Of a DNA stretch of 64,000 nt, positions 33,335-43,978 are shown piece after piece. How positions within the stretch are numbered: the stretch's first letter is position 1; each line of letters begins with the position of its first letter. The stretch lies in contig JALRMH010000050.1 of assembly GCA_026119935.1 (NCBI GenBank), positions 62,001 to 126,000 on the forward strand, written 5' to 3'. A program made the position numbers and the translations under genes. The DNA comes from Endothia cerciana (lineage: Eukaryota > Ascomycota > Sordariomycetes > Diaporthales > Cryphonectriaceae). Below the pieces are notes generated by a model. The model saw only the letters and a list, made by a program, of their open reading frames with translations, was not told the DNA's origin and ran no database searches.

Positions 33335-34585
33335 TGTATATTTTTGGTGGTTGTGGTGATGACGGGAAGAAGTTGGGTTGGGTTGTGCTTGGAGGGGCAT
33401 GAGTAACCTTTTAGTACTCAAAAATGTGTTTTGCTGCGGCGGGTGAAATTTCGGACGAGGGGCAATTGAGACCAGGCCTGGCCTGGCCTGGCTTTCGGAG
33501 TGTGAATAAGAGTCACCTAGTCCAAACCTGACCCACCGCCAAATCAATAAACCCATCAGATACATGCTCATAGGATGTGATCTCGTCCGCAATTGGGCAT
33601 TGTATATTATCGAGCTTTGAGAGCTTGTGTGGCACGGCATATTAGATGACCCCATCAGGAGCTCTCCTCCTCTGTGTAGAGAGGATACCTCTCATAACCC
33701 CCAATGATTGCCTAGCAAGTACCCTCCCTCGCTGATTAGGAAACGTCTGGTCACCGTGACTGTCTGCCCTCTCATGGTCACCACCCATCGTGTAACTATC
33801 TTATGCCTTCGCCTCCTCCTCTTGTTGGTTTGCACGGTGTTAATTGCCCTCCCCTCGCCAATGCGCAGGCGAAAAGGCACCCAGAGGAAAGGGTTCAGAG
33901 TGTGAGACCAGCTGCCAGTTTACCCACTCCCTTACGAGGGTCACCAATAGCGCGTCGACCAAAGGGTCATAGTATAGAATAATTCGGTCTGAAAATCCTG
34001 TCACTGGGCCAGGCCCAAGATCTCCGAAGTGCAGATTTAGCCAGCGGCCCTGCATGACGTCGTCTGCAGAAAAGTGATCCCCTGCCCCACGGGGAACGCC
34101 TCCGTGGCCAAGGATCTATCCGATGCCGGAATTGAAAAGGCCTCCCAGCTAGACTGAACTCCGGGTCGTGCGTGACAGCCATTGCTTTTCATCCCTGCCG
34201 AGGCCCACCGATGCGCATCCATCCCAGGGTCTATGCAGGTGGGCTCGATGACTACATTCGAACTCTTACCTGCAGCACGTCCTGAATGGACCTCATCATT
34301 GGATCAACAGCGGATGTGTGGTGCTCCATTGCGCAACACCGCGATCAAGTCATCACCTAGAACCAGGGCCTACGCAAACCGATCAAGACCGGATTACAGA
34401 GCGAACCAGTAGCATAACCATGGTAGTATTGAGTCAACCAACTCGTGCGATATCTCGTCAAGGAAAAGGACGAGCAAGCTCGTTGCCAAGGCTGACTCCA
34501 AGGGGCGACGTTGGTACCATCCCGCTTTCATACCGCCAGCCACCACCCATGCTGTCCCAGCATTCAATCACCCAGCCTCAGCATC
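33335..34585. other. Intergenic, no gene seen
   Basis: Promoter side of homocitrate synthase. There are pyrimidine-rich patches and overlapping short frames only. A TGGCC/CTGG-rich direct repeat is visible at about 33475-33492. Confidence 0.45.
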
Positions 34586-34589
34586 CTCC

Positions 34590-35137
34590 TCAAGAGGATG
34601 CAGAGTTGGCGCAAGGTGTGCTGCACCTTCCAATGTGATCCCCATCCGGGTTAAGGCAGACATTCTCACCACCTCCGAATGCCTTACCACTGCAGGCGCA
34701 GAGCAGCTCGATCTTGACTGGGCCGGTGTACGGCTTATCGTCTTTGGCGTCCCTCTTGGGGATGGCAGACTCAGGCAGGCACACGTACAGACCCTGCATC
34801 GGATCAGTGTCCGTAGTGCCCTTACCCGCGTCACAATAGCCGCCGGCGCAGTACGCCGTGAGGATGGTGGCCTCGTCGAAGTCTACGGGCGAGGCTGGTG
34901 AGCATGGATCGTGCTTCTGGGTGAGGGTGTTTGTCCAAGTGGCTTACTCTTCAGCTCCTTCAGGATATACCCGCAGTACGTGTAGCCCACGCCGCAGTAT
35001 GCCCCCGTGGAGTTAGAAGCGGTGACGGCAGGTGTGACGGATGACTCCAGGCCCATGCTGGAGTAGTGTTGCGAGTGCTCAGGGAGTTTGGCCGCGAGCA
35101 CGGTGGGCACCACGACGAGACTGGCGAGTGCCTTCAT
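34590..35137 (-). CDS. Cysteine-rich small secreted protein
   Basis: Exons 35137-34948 and 34882-34590 (donor GTAAGC, acceptor CGTAG) join in phase to 160 residues. ATG 35137 opens a signal peptide (MKALASLVVVPTVLA). The mature protein has ten cysteines, enough for five disulfides, in the order YCxxxYTYC, YCAGGYC, YVC, LLCAC, VC and RCSTPC. A sequon NST precedes the first pair. No catalytic motif is seen. Length, signal and cysteine density fit a fungal effector or antimicrobial-type protein, but no known family was recognised. It stands alone between homocitrate synthase and hydroxymethylbilane synthase. The longer open frame starting at 35233 would bury the signal peptide, so the 35137 start is preferred. 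Confidence 0.8.
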
Positions 35138-35139
35138 GT

Positions 35140-36370
35140 TGAAAAGTTGATGGGACTCTGAACAAGCGCACGATGACTGTGAGTGCCAGGTTCTCTGGAG
35201 AGCACCTCCCGCTAGGAGACTCTGGCTCACCATGACGTGCTCCGGCTTTTATATATTCTGACTGCCGGCATAGCACCGAGGATGACTGCGACAACGCGAA
35301 TCGCTGGGTAGTGTGTCCCATCGGCGTCGGTGAGCTGTCCTATGAGGGCATGCCGATTCCGTCACTGACCAGGGAACGCGTCCACAGAGACAGATGGCAT
35401 GCACAAGATGGCCGTGACGCAGGATCTGGACCATCTGGCAGCTATCTTAGGCGATCTGTACTCGACACCTAACGACTATGATGAGTTCGCTCGCCAGCCG
35501 GCGTAGCACGATGGAGCCTTTGCACTGTGAGACCTGCAACGGTCTGAACCGAGAGCATTCGTCATGGCATGGCATCTGGGCCTCAGCTGAAGGGTCACCG
35601 GCGCTTAAAATATCTCAGAAGAACGAATGGAGGCGTTCGATTTCAGGGCGGAGGTTTTCTCCGCTGGAATAGTGCTTCACTTGGCGAGACGCAAACTTTG
35701 AGGCAACGCAACGTTGACCAAAGACTGTGTAAAGCTACGCCTCTGAAGACTAACACCCGGTCCACCACATTGATCCGGTACAATGCCATCTGACCAGCCT
35801 TCCGTCGACTTCTCGAGTCAGTTGTCGTTTAGGGAGACTCAAGTAAATATGCCTTGAATATTGCAATCGCAAGCATAGACAGGAATTTACGGGGCAAAAG
35901 AAGAAGTCACTCGTCTGGTTTACTCCGTGAACACCAACATCGCACGAACATGACCTAGTAGTGAACAAATAGGCCAAGATCTGCGGGGTGAGGACGTCCG
36001 GGGAGAGAGAGAGAGAGAGATTTTGTTTGGACTGTTCGACTTCTCTCCTTATTTCCGTGTGCTTTCTTCTGTTTCTCTTTTGATTTCTTGTCTTTTTTCT
36101 GGCCGGGGGGATGACTAAGGATGAAATCATTCCTGAGAAATTTAGAACCCCGCGTTCCTTCCCTTACACTCCGGATTACTGCCCCGCCTAGAATCCGAAT
36201 CTCTTCCTTCCTCCGGCAAGTTACATATTCTGAGCGATTGAATTATTAACACTCGCCAGAGTCATCCGCTGCTCACCCTAATCAATTGATACTCGACCTC
36301 CTCCTCTCCCTGGAATTCTGAACCCGTCGTTCTTCATCTCGCCTCATCCAACCCCCACCTCCTCCTCCCA
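35140..36370. other. Divergent promoter region
   Basis: Lies between the secreted protein (minus) and hydroxymethylbilane synthase (plus). It has a GA dinucleotide run at 36003-36020, T/C-rich tracts at 36045-36105, and C/T-rich sequence just before ATG 36373. No open frame of note. Confidence 0.5.
36003..36020. repeat. (GA)n microsatellite
   Basis: Nine GA units, 350 bp upstream of the hydroxymethylbilane synthase start. Confidence 0.85.
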
Positions 36371-36372
36371 GC

Positions 36373-37449
36373 ATGGCCGCCATCACTACCGCCGCCACCC
36401 CGCCTGCCCTTCCGGCGGGCACGACCGTCCGTGTCGGCACGCGACGCTCCGCCCTCGCCCTCAAGCAGTGCGAGATCGTGATCGGTGAGCTGCAGCAGGT
36501 CTACCCGCACATCAACTTCGAGACCGTGACCGTCTCCGTCATGGGCGACCGCGACAAGACGACGCCACTGCCGAACTTGGGTAAGGGCCTGTGGACGTCC
36601 GAGCTCGAGGCTATGCTCACCTCCGACCCGCCCCAGCTCGATATGATCCTCCACTGCCTCAAGGACATGCCCACCACGCTCCCCACAGGCTGTGCCATTG
36701 GGTGTATCACGAAGCGAGAGGACCCTCGGGACGTGGTGGTGTTCAAGGCCGGGCATGGGGGCAGGTACAAGAGGCTGGCTGATCTGCCGGGGGGTGCTGT
36801 CATCGGGACGAGCAGTCTGAGGAGGGCTGCGCAGCTGAGGAGGAGGTACCCAGGGCTGGTGTTCAAGGATATGAGGGGAAACATCGACACCAGGATGAGG
36901 AAGTGCGACGACGAGAGCCTGGGGTTCGATGCCACCATCCTCGCCGCGGCGGGACTGTTGCGGATGAACATGGGCCATCGGATAGGGCAGTATCTGGACA
37001 GCGAGGGTGGTGGCATGCTGCATGCGGTCGGCCAGGGCGCGCTGGCAGTCGAGGTTCGCGAGGGCGACGAGACGACGCTGAGCCTTCTGAAGCCCGTTTC
37101 AGACACGGAGACGATGCTGGCTTGTGAGGCGGAGCGGAGCATCATGCGCACACTGGAGGGGGGCTGCAGCGTGCCAATTGGCGTCGAGACGCACTGGGTC
37201 CCCGGGGCGGACGGCGTTGGCAGCAACCTGAGGCTCAAGGCGGTGGTCGTCAGCATCGATGGTCAGGAAGGCGCCGAGGTCGAGCTCACGGGCGACGTGG
37301 TAGATCCAGAGGGCGCTGATGCTCTGGGCAAGAAGGCCGCATCGATACTGGTGGAGAGGGGAGCAAGCAAGATCCTCGATGCCATCAACAAGCTGAGGGC
37401 AGAGGCGCCTGGAACGACGTCGGCTGCCGCTGCCGCTCCGGTAGCATGA
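36373..37449 (+). CDS. HEM3: Hydroxymethylbilane synthase (porphobilinogen deaminase)
   Basis: Third step of heme synthesis in the cytosol: it condenses four porphobilinogens to hydroxymethylbilane. Single exon, 358 residues, intact. The order of motifs is VGTRRSALALKQ, GDRDKTTPLPNLGKGLWTSELE, HCLKDMPTTLP, IGTSSLRRAAQL, DMRGNIDTRMRK, ILAAAGLLRM and EGGCSVPIGV, whose Cys carries the dipyrromethane cofactor. The first catalytic-site Ser of the common HSLKDMPT is Cys here. The start at 36373 has a good pyrimidine-rich leader and no upstream in-frame ATG. The gene is convergent with the glycine cleavage H gene, with 325 bp between stops. Confidence 0.95.
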   Translation: MAAITTAATPPALPAGTTVRVGTRRSALALKQCEIVIGELQQVYPHINFETVTVSVMGDRDKTTPLPNLGKGLWTSELEAMLTSDPPQLDMILHCLKDMPTTLPTGCAIGCITKREDPRDVVVFKAGHGGRYKRLADLPGGAVIGTSSLRRAAQLRRRYPGLVFKDMRGNIDTRMRKCDDESLGFDATILAAAGLLRMNMGHRIGQYLDSEGGGMLHAVGQGALAVEVREGDETTLSLLKPVSDTETMLACEAERSIMRTLEGGCSVPIGVETHWVPGADGVGSNLRLKAVVVSIDGQEGAEVELTGDVVDPEGADALGKKAASILVERGASKILDAINKLRAEAPGTTSAAAAAPVA

Positions 37450-37774
37450 TTGTACATCACCGCATCTTACTGCACCATTCACGCTGCATTGGGAGATACC
37501 ATAGACGGCGAAGACGCTTTGCCTTTTGCTTCGTGCCTATATCAGATACAGCATGCTGGCAGGCGAGCCGCGAACCATGTAAATATGAACAGCAGGGTCT
37601 ACTGGGTAGACTCCGTCCTGCACTCTCAACGCCGTTCCATGTTCCTTCTTAAGATTGATTACCCCTCCCAGGCTGAACTGTCATGCATTGAAGAACAACA
37701 ACCACAAGGGACCGTATTGAGACAGCCCGGATATTGCTTTTTGTTGTGTGTTTATATTCCCGTCCCAGCCCCAT

Positions 37775-38214
37775 CTAGTGGTCCCCCTCCGAGGCCGTAA
37801 AAGACTTATACTCCTCCGTGTCCATCAACCCCTCGAGGTCCTTGACCCCTTCCTCGTCCACCGTGACCTTGGCGATCCAGCCGCCGCCCGCGCTGTCGTC
37901 CTCGGGCACCTTGTTGATGGTGCCGGGCTTCTCCTCCAGCTCGAGGTTCACGTGGGTGATCTTGCACGCGATGGGCGCGTTGATGTCGGCGGCGGACTTG
38001 ACGCTCTCCACGGCGCCGATGGCGTCGCCCGCGGCCACCTCCTTGCCCTCCTCGGGCAGCTCCACGTACACGACGTCGCCGAGCGCCTCCGCGGCGTACT
38101 CGCTGATGCCGATCACGCCCGTCTTGTTGTCGACGGACAGGTCGATCCACTCGTGATCCTTGGTGTACTTGCGGATGGGGTCTGTCACGGCAAGGGAGGT
38201 CAGCCTCTGGGGGA

Positions 38215-38257
<43 letters not shown>

Positions 38258-38427
38258 AGGCTCAAGGGTCCGGCTTCGGAGAGAAGGAAGGGGCTCTCCT
38301 TACTGATGGTGCTCGCGGAGAAGGGCCTGGCGGCGTTGAACCGCGATGCTGGGCGGGCGGCGCGGAGGATGGTGGACGAGAGGGATGCTGGCCTTGCGGA
38401 CCGCATGCAGCGTGCGATTAAGGCCAT
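37775..38427 (-). CDS. GCV3: Glycine cleavage system H protein, mitochondrial
   Basis: Lipoyl carrier of the glycine decarboxylase complex. Exons 38427-38304 and 38181-37775 give 176 residues. The 122-bp intron has a GTAAGG donor, branch CTGAC and a GTGACAG acceptor; only this acceptor restores phase, and the nearer CCCCAG does not. Exon 1 encodes a basic, Ser/Ala-rich presequence ending ARPFSAST. The mature part has YTKDHEWI, GVIGISEYAAEALGD and VVYVELPEEG. The lipoyl-lysine motif AVESVKSA is followed by INAPIACKI and WIAKVTV. The intron contains a long CA/TG repeat, so splicing efficiency could vary between strains (inference). Confidence 0.93.
38217..38256. repeat. (GT)n microsatellite in the H-protein intron
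   Basis: About 20 GT units lie wholly within the only intron of the glycine cleavage H gene, 35 bp from its acceptor. Confidence 0.9.
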
Positions 38428-39350
38428 GGCTAAATGCTGGCTGTGTCGCGGTATGGGCTGGAGGGTGAGGAGGAGGAAATGGGTAAGGGGCGAAGGGGTA
38501 GGAGGGGAGCTCGACAAGATAAAGTGATGCCCTCCGAAAAATGACGATTCATGTGGTTTGCCGGAGGCCGATTGGATATCGGTGCATTAAAGTTTGCGTA
38601 TGGTAAGCGTCTGGATACTCCTAACCCTGTCTGCAGATAGGTAACCCCCCCCCCCCCAAAAAAAAATATTTTTATTTTCAACCTCTCTTTCTCTTTTTCC
38701 CTGTATTAATTTTTTTCCCTCCCCTCCGCGTTAGTAGGCGGTGTTCCCTCCTTCTTTCTATTCCTTCACTAATTCTCATTGTCCTGGCTTGTTTTACGCC
38801 ATATTATTCATTTTCCAGTCCGTCTAAAAAGGCTCCGGATCTGTCAAGCTGCTGCTACCGCTCATCGTGACTGACATCTAGAACGAGCATCGCCTCTTAT
38901 CGGCCATGGACAGAGAGTGATATAGGTTTCAAGACGTTCTGGAACAAGGCTGTTTTCTGTCTCGAGTTATGACCATGGCAGGGTCCCGCAGCCGAAAGGT
39001 CACCTGAGAATGACCTGGCAGCTCACCTTCAGCAGACCGTCGTCATCGTGGGGTACGAGTCGCTGCCAGGTTGAGGATCACGATCTTGTGGGTTGTGGGC
39101 TCGGAAGCCTCCGAGTGTTGACCAGACATCGGAGATTGGTAGTCATGATCGTGATCCGACCTACCCTGCCCCCCTTATTCTCGTGGCTGGGAAAATTCGG
39201 GAGAGGGCCCGACGCCGCAAGGTGTGCCCGGCGTGTCAGGTCCCGGAAAGCCGATGGGCATGGACGAGCCTCATGATACCATAGCAGACAGGATCAGAGC
39301 GGGGCGGAAAATAGGATTAGCGCCCGTTGTGGGAAAACGTTCCGACGGGT

Positions 39351-39380
39351 CCGTAGGGAGACCGTAGGGAAACCGTAGGG
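39351..39380. repeat. Three CCGTAGGG direct repeats at 11-bp period
   Basis: The 8-mer CCGTAGGG starts at 39351, 39362 and 39373. The 11-bp period is about one helical turn, so a protein could bind all three on one face of the DNA (inference). Confidence 0.7.
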
Positions 39381-40114
39381 GATTGAAGCTCCCGTGAGAC
39401 AGGCGTGATCTGGGGACGGCTTCAGGGCGGGTTAGATTACCTGGTTGACGTGGGCATTCCTCCGTCCACCATACGGAGTACTATGGTCGGAGGAGTGCAG
39501 GGAGAAGACGAAATTTTCTGGTCTTCTCGTTTCCGTGGCGGGCCCACGCTCAGCTCATCATCTGCGGTGAATCGTTGCCCTGCCGTGCTGCCCGAACAAA
39601 GCCAGACGAGTCGTCACAAAAAAATCGAACGAAGAGACGGGTCTGCAGCCGGGCAGGGGATTCGCGTCAGGTCGCGTTGAGTGTTTACATGGTATGGTAG
39701 TACCATAGCAGCTTGCCCGGCCGCGCGAGGCTCTGGCTCTGTGATCTGTCGCAGGAGGCGCAGGCAGAACTGCAGAGAAGGTTGCATTGGGGGGGCATTG
39801 GCCTGCAGCAAGAAGAAGCCCGACGCGGCTTGCAGTGCATGTCCAGGTGGGCGGATCTCATTCGCACGACCGTTAAGTACACACTGTCCAGGTGCTAACC
39901 CCTCGGTGGGCCTGACCGTACCGGCCCGACCGTACCCCTGACCAGAGTGGCTGATTGGCTCACAGCGGGCCGCAGCAGGTCTGTTAGTGTTTACTTCAGT
40001 AAACTTGGCGCAGGGCAACGCACCCGTCATCTCCAAGTACAAACGGAGGCGTCTCCGTTCAGGTGCTACACAGCAGGTACAGGCTTGCAGGACCTACACC
40101 AATCGGGTGCTATC

Positions 40115-40148
40115 GTCTGCCTAGTACAGCGATCACGTCGGTATGGCC
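40115..40148 (+). pseudogene. tRNA-His-like 5' fragment
   Basis: GTCTGCCTAGTACAGCGATCA matches the first part of the tRNA-His gene at 30509 with only transition differences (T/C, T/C, G/A). It continues with a deletion in the D/anticodon region to TATGGCC. There is no T arm or 3' acceptor. A short AAACGGAGGC match also precedes both copies by about 75 bp. It may be a truncated tRNA copy or part of a tRNA-derived repeat. Confidence 0.4.
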
Positions 40149-41315
40149 AGTAGACAACTGCTGGCGGGACCATGCTGGTGGGACCATGCTGGCAGGCAGG
40201 TATCAGCCTAACGATGCCCCTAGACGCCCCAAAATCAACAAAGCTGCGTTCCTCCAAGTCGTCACGTCCCGTCAGCCGATTCATTCAGGTGGGGAGTCTG
40301 TGGGAGGCAGAAGAGAAGCTCATTACTACATACAATACGTACCTGCACGTCGCGGTCGACGTGTTGTTGCTGCGGGCTGCGGTGGCCCACCTCTGAACCC
40401 CACCACTGGCACTGGACGAACCTTCAGTCATCGCGTCCCAAAGCCGTCGGCGCTCTCAGTACCTAGGACCGTGCTAGCAAGTCTGTACAGCCTGAAGCGC
40501 GGGCCGATTGACTGAACAATCCGGACTGGCTGCGCCCCACGATCACGAAGAGACTACAAAGTCAAGAAGGTGAGCGAGTGAGCGGGTGGGTGGCGAGGGA
40601 TGATAATACGGTTTGATTATAGCTACATACATCCACCTCCCCAAACTCTCCCAGCTTGGCTGCTTGGATGGTGCCTGGCTCGTCAGCCGCCTCCCCTCTT
40701 GTCGCAATCGCAATCCCAATCCCGCAAAAGGGAAGACCCATGTCTGGCTTTCAGCCCGCTACCACAGTACCACACCCATTCCACCACCACCACAACGACC
40801 ACCCACCCCCCCCCCCTTGACCCTGTGGTAGCCCACCGCGGCATTGCTCCAACCAGTCGTCGCCGTGTGGACGCGGAGCTGTGTGGATTTGGGCCTCGTC
40901 CTCGACTCTACCTTCATCCCGTCCACTATTCCATGCTATACTTCACCTCGATCCCCACCAGAATCTGAAGCCGCGAGACGTCATCATCGTCGCCCTGTCC
41001 GACGTCTGTTTGTCCCGAAAACACCATCCTCTTCCTACCCTCAGCCCTTACCATCACCTCCATCATCAACAGACACGCCCTCTTCCCCATGAAGCCGTCA
41101 CTTCTGAGATAAGGCTGTCCCTCCCTTCTCAGCATCCATCTGTCTCCTCCCCCCCTTCCACCCGCACATCATCACCACCTCCGTCCTCCAGCGCGGACTG
41201 TCGCGGGACATATCAACCGCCAATCTGGGTCAGTGTGGCCCCGGCAACGGGACAGCTTCCCACTCCTCCCCCCCTCCTCCTCCCTCTCCGCCCACCCGAA
41301 ACAAGATACTTGCAA

Positions 41316-42460
41316 ATGCAGCTTACCGGGCCTTCCAGTATAACTTGTCTCACCTCGAGCCGCCTCCGAGCCTCCTCGCCTCCGCGCATGTACTAACTCG
41401 CGTATCACCCCACAGATTCCTCAACCTTGACTGCAGGGTCTCCGGCCCAGTTCTACGACGCCACGGACATTATGGACGACCAGGCGCCAGCAGACATCCA
41501 AGAGGAGTCGATGGGCGGCATGGACGGCTCACCGAACATGGTCGGCGGGAATACCTTCGAGAACGGCAGCGGAGACGCCGCTATGATCGACGCCCCCCAT
41601 CCGGAACACATGATGGACCCCAGCGCGCGATACACAACCCCTCCCGTCCCCCATGCGGGCGGCAACCTCTCGAGGCCGCCCTCGCAGCTGTCGAGTCAGA
41701 GCTACCCAGACCGGGTCGGCGCAGGCGCAGCCGGCGCATCGGACCAGAACAACGCGAACGGCCGAAACCACGTCGTGATAAAGGTCGGCATGGTGGGAGA
41801 CGCACAGATAGGCAAGACCTCGCTGATGGTCAAGTACGTCGAGGGCAGCTGGGACGAGGACTACATCCAGACACTAGGCGTCAACTTCATGGAGAAGACC
41901 ATCAGCATCCGGAACACCGAGATCACCTTCAGCATCTGGGATCTGGGCGGCCAGCGCGAGTTCGTCAACATGCTGCCCCTGGTCTGCAACGACGCCGTCG
42001 CGATCCTGTTCATGTTCGACCTGACGCGCAAGAGCACGCTCAACAGCATCAAGGAGTGGTACCGACAGGGCCGAGGCTTCAACAAGACAGCGATTCCTAT
42101 CTTGGTCGGCACAAAGTACGACCACTTTGTCAACTTCCCACGCGAGGACCAGGAGGAGATATCGAATCAGGTACGGATACGTCTGGCAAAAAGAAGGGGC
42201 GGGAGACACATGGCTGATTCTGATAAACAGGCACGGCGATTCGCAAAGGCCATGCGTGCCGCATTAATCTTCAGCAGCACAAGTCACAGTATCAATGTTC
42301 AGAAGGCATGTCGTCGCGCCAGGGCTTCTGGTTCCGAGGGCCTCCCGCTAACCGCTAGCAGATCTTCAAGATTGTGCTGTCAAAGGCATTCGATCTGAAG
42401 TGCACCATACCCGAGATCGAAAACGTTGGCGAGCCTCTCCTCCTGTACCAGAACTGCTAA
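41316..42460 (+). CDS. TEM1: Septum-promoting GTPase Tem1/Spg1
   Basis: Small Ras-like GTPase at the spindle pole body that starts the septation/mitotic-exit network. The core exon ends at 42170 and is followed by exons 42231-42305 and 42362-42460. GTPase motifs are G1 GDAQIGKTS, G3 WDLGGQ, G4 TKYD and G5-like SSTSHS. FMFDLTRKSTLNSIKEWYRQ is typical of this subfamily, as is the end EPLLLYQNC. A TACTAAC branch and CACAG acceptor at 41394-41415 show an upstream intron. A 22-bp first exon (41316-41337, MQLTGPS) fits in phase, giving about 317 residues. The conservative start is ATG 41472 (290 residues). The last intron is GC-AG (AAG/GCATGT to TAGCAG). The roughly 110-residue acidic, polar N-terminal extension is longer than in the yeast proteins. 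Confidence 0.88.
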
Positions 42461-42486
42461 GCCGACACGCGGTAGCAGTGTCATCG

Positions 42487-42487
<1 letters not shown>

Positions 42488-42519
<32 letters not shown>
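42488..42519. repeat. (CA)n microsatellite
   Basis: About 16 CA units, 28 bp after the Tem1 stop codon, probably in its 3' UTR. Confidence 0.9.
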
Positions 42520-42521
<2 letters not shown>

Positions 42522-42524
42522 GCT

Positions 42525-43975
42525 CTTAGAATGGCTGTTCTGCGCCTCCCCTCGCTTCTGGGCTTCCCAGTTCGGATATTGCAGCGCGAGACCCAGATCG
42601 AAATATATCTCATCAGCAACCACGAAACTGCCGATGTATTGGCCAACCTACCCCGAGCTCTAGACCATGTCAGAGATTTCTCAGACGGGCGATCGAAGCT
42701 CAACACGCAGCTGATCATTATACCCACCACTTTAAACCGCGGCCGGCGCGGAGCCATCACTCGAGGTCCAACACGGGACCGACCAGTACCTTACATTTTT
42801 TCTACGTGTGTTTTCCTGAGGGGAGCGCTATGGAGTCATGAAAGGGGGATTTTATGTACGAGGGAAATTCCAAGACCAAGTAAGGAAATAGGGAGCAGCG
42901 CATCACATTTTCACGGTGGTCGGAGGAAAAGGCACGGACGAAGGCATACGAGGAGAACCAGGAAATGAAAGAGCGGTCATTTGTCTGGGTCTGAGTTAGC
43001 AAGTTGCATGTACGCTGTTACAGCAGAGGTCAAGGGCGGGACGAGGGGGTCGATACCCACCCGGCACTACTAACAACCACCATTATTACTAGTACCCAAA
43101 GATGATTCTAACAATCGCATCAAGATTCTTATTGTTTCCTGCAGGAGCCTGTCTCGGCCCACTGGCATCAGCGAATATTGTGCTCCTACCTCGGTGTACT
43201 TAGGTCGCGTGTGTGTGTGTGTGTGTGTGTGTTGATTCTTGACTGCTTCCATCCAGCCGGCCAAGCAACTGATAGTTGGCGATATCCCGGACACGGCGAC
43301 AGTGTATGAGGCACTGAACAGGTATATCAGCGGTGCCGTTCGATGCGTCTGGTTGACAAGCATATATGGGATGGGCAAGTCACGGCACGCCTGTCAGAGG
43401 GGATTCGCAGTCTTGGGCCACAGGCCCCTCCAGACACCGATGTAGGAGGGTCCTCTCCCAAAGTTGCTTTATTGGATGTCCTCCCTTGAAAATGATCGAG
43501 TCTTAGTGACACCTCGGTCCAGAAGAGGTGGCTGAGGATCATAGGTCTTTGGTGGTATTACGTCGTGTTCGTAGGTGTGTGAGAGAGAACTAAGTCTACT
43601 ACAAACATACAGCTGCTGTCTAATGCCTGCCTGGGTCGAACAATGACTGGCGTGTGTAGGTGCTCACTTCTCCACGGGCACCAACGTCTGTCCTTAGTAC
43701 CTCTCATCACTCTCTTCCGATTCTTCTGGTGTCACAACCCCGTTACCGCCATACTTCCTATCCTTCCAGGGGATTCAGCCTCTGGGACCACCTCTGAAGG
43801 CTAGGCCTGACCCTCAGAGGCTGTGTGCTCACTGCCTCTACGTCGACCGAAGACTCTTCCCCAAACTCCCCTCCCAGCAACTGGCGGCGCCGATGATCCT
43901 TCATCACCGCTAGTAAGGCCTTGGAAGAACGCGCATCTGGTCAGTTGACTCATCCAATAACAGAGGCAGAGATGG
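42525..43975. other. Convergent intergenic region, no gene seen
   Basis: Between the Tem1 and PLAC8-type genes, whose 3' ends face each other. It holds a (GT)n run at 43208-43232. Open frames are short and overlap on both strands, without motifs. Confidence 0.45.
43208..43232. repeat. (GT)n microsatellite
   Basis: About 12 GT units in the intergenic region; the third GT/CA run within 5 kb. Confidence 0.85.
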
Positions 43976-43978
43976 TGG

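Larger units (their letters stand above)
38430..41310. other. Long intergenic region with repeats and palindromes
   Basis: 2.9 kb without a credible gene. It contains a C run at 38646-38657 and three CCGTAGGG units at exact 11-bp spacing (39351-39380). It also contains the palindromes TATGGTA-G-TACCATA (39693-39707) and GTTTACT-TC-AGTAAAC (39989-40004), a 14-15-bp tandem repeat (GGGACCATGCTGG, about 40165-40195), and a tRNA-His-like fragment at 40115. The last 700 bp are pyrimidine-rich upstream sequence of the Tem1 gene. Confidence 0.55.

Noticed and set aside
36334..37256. Long minus-strand frames opposite hydroxymethylbilane synthase
   Set aside because: Antisense to an intact, strongly conserved enzyme.
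38200..38517. H protein N-terminus read straight through into a His-Thr repeat
   Set aside because: The HTHTHT stretch is the translated CA repeat of the intron; the GTAAGG donor before it and the phase-matching acceptor at 38182 are convincing.
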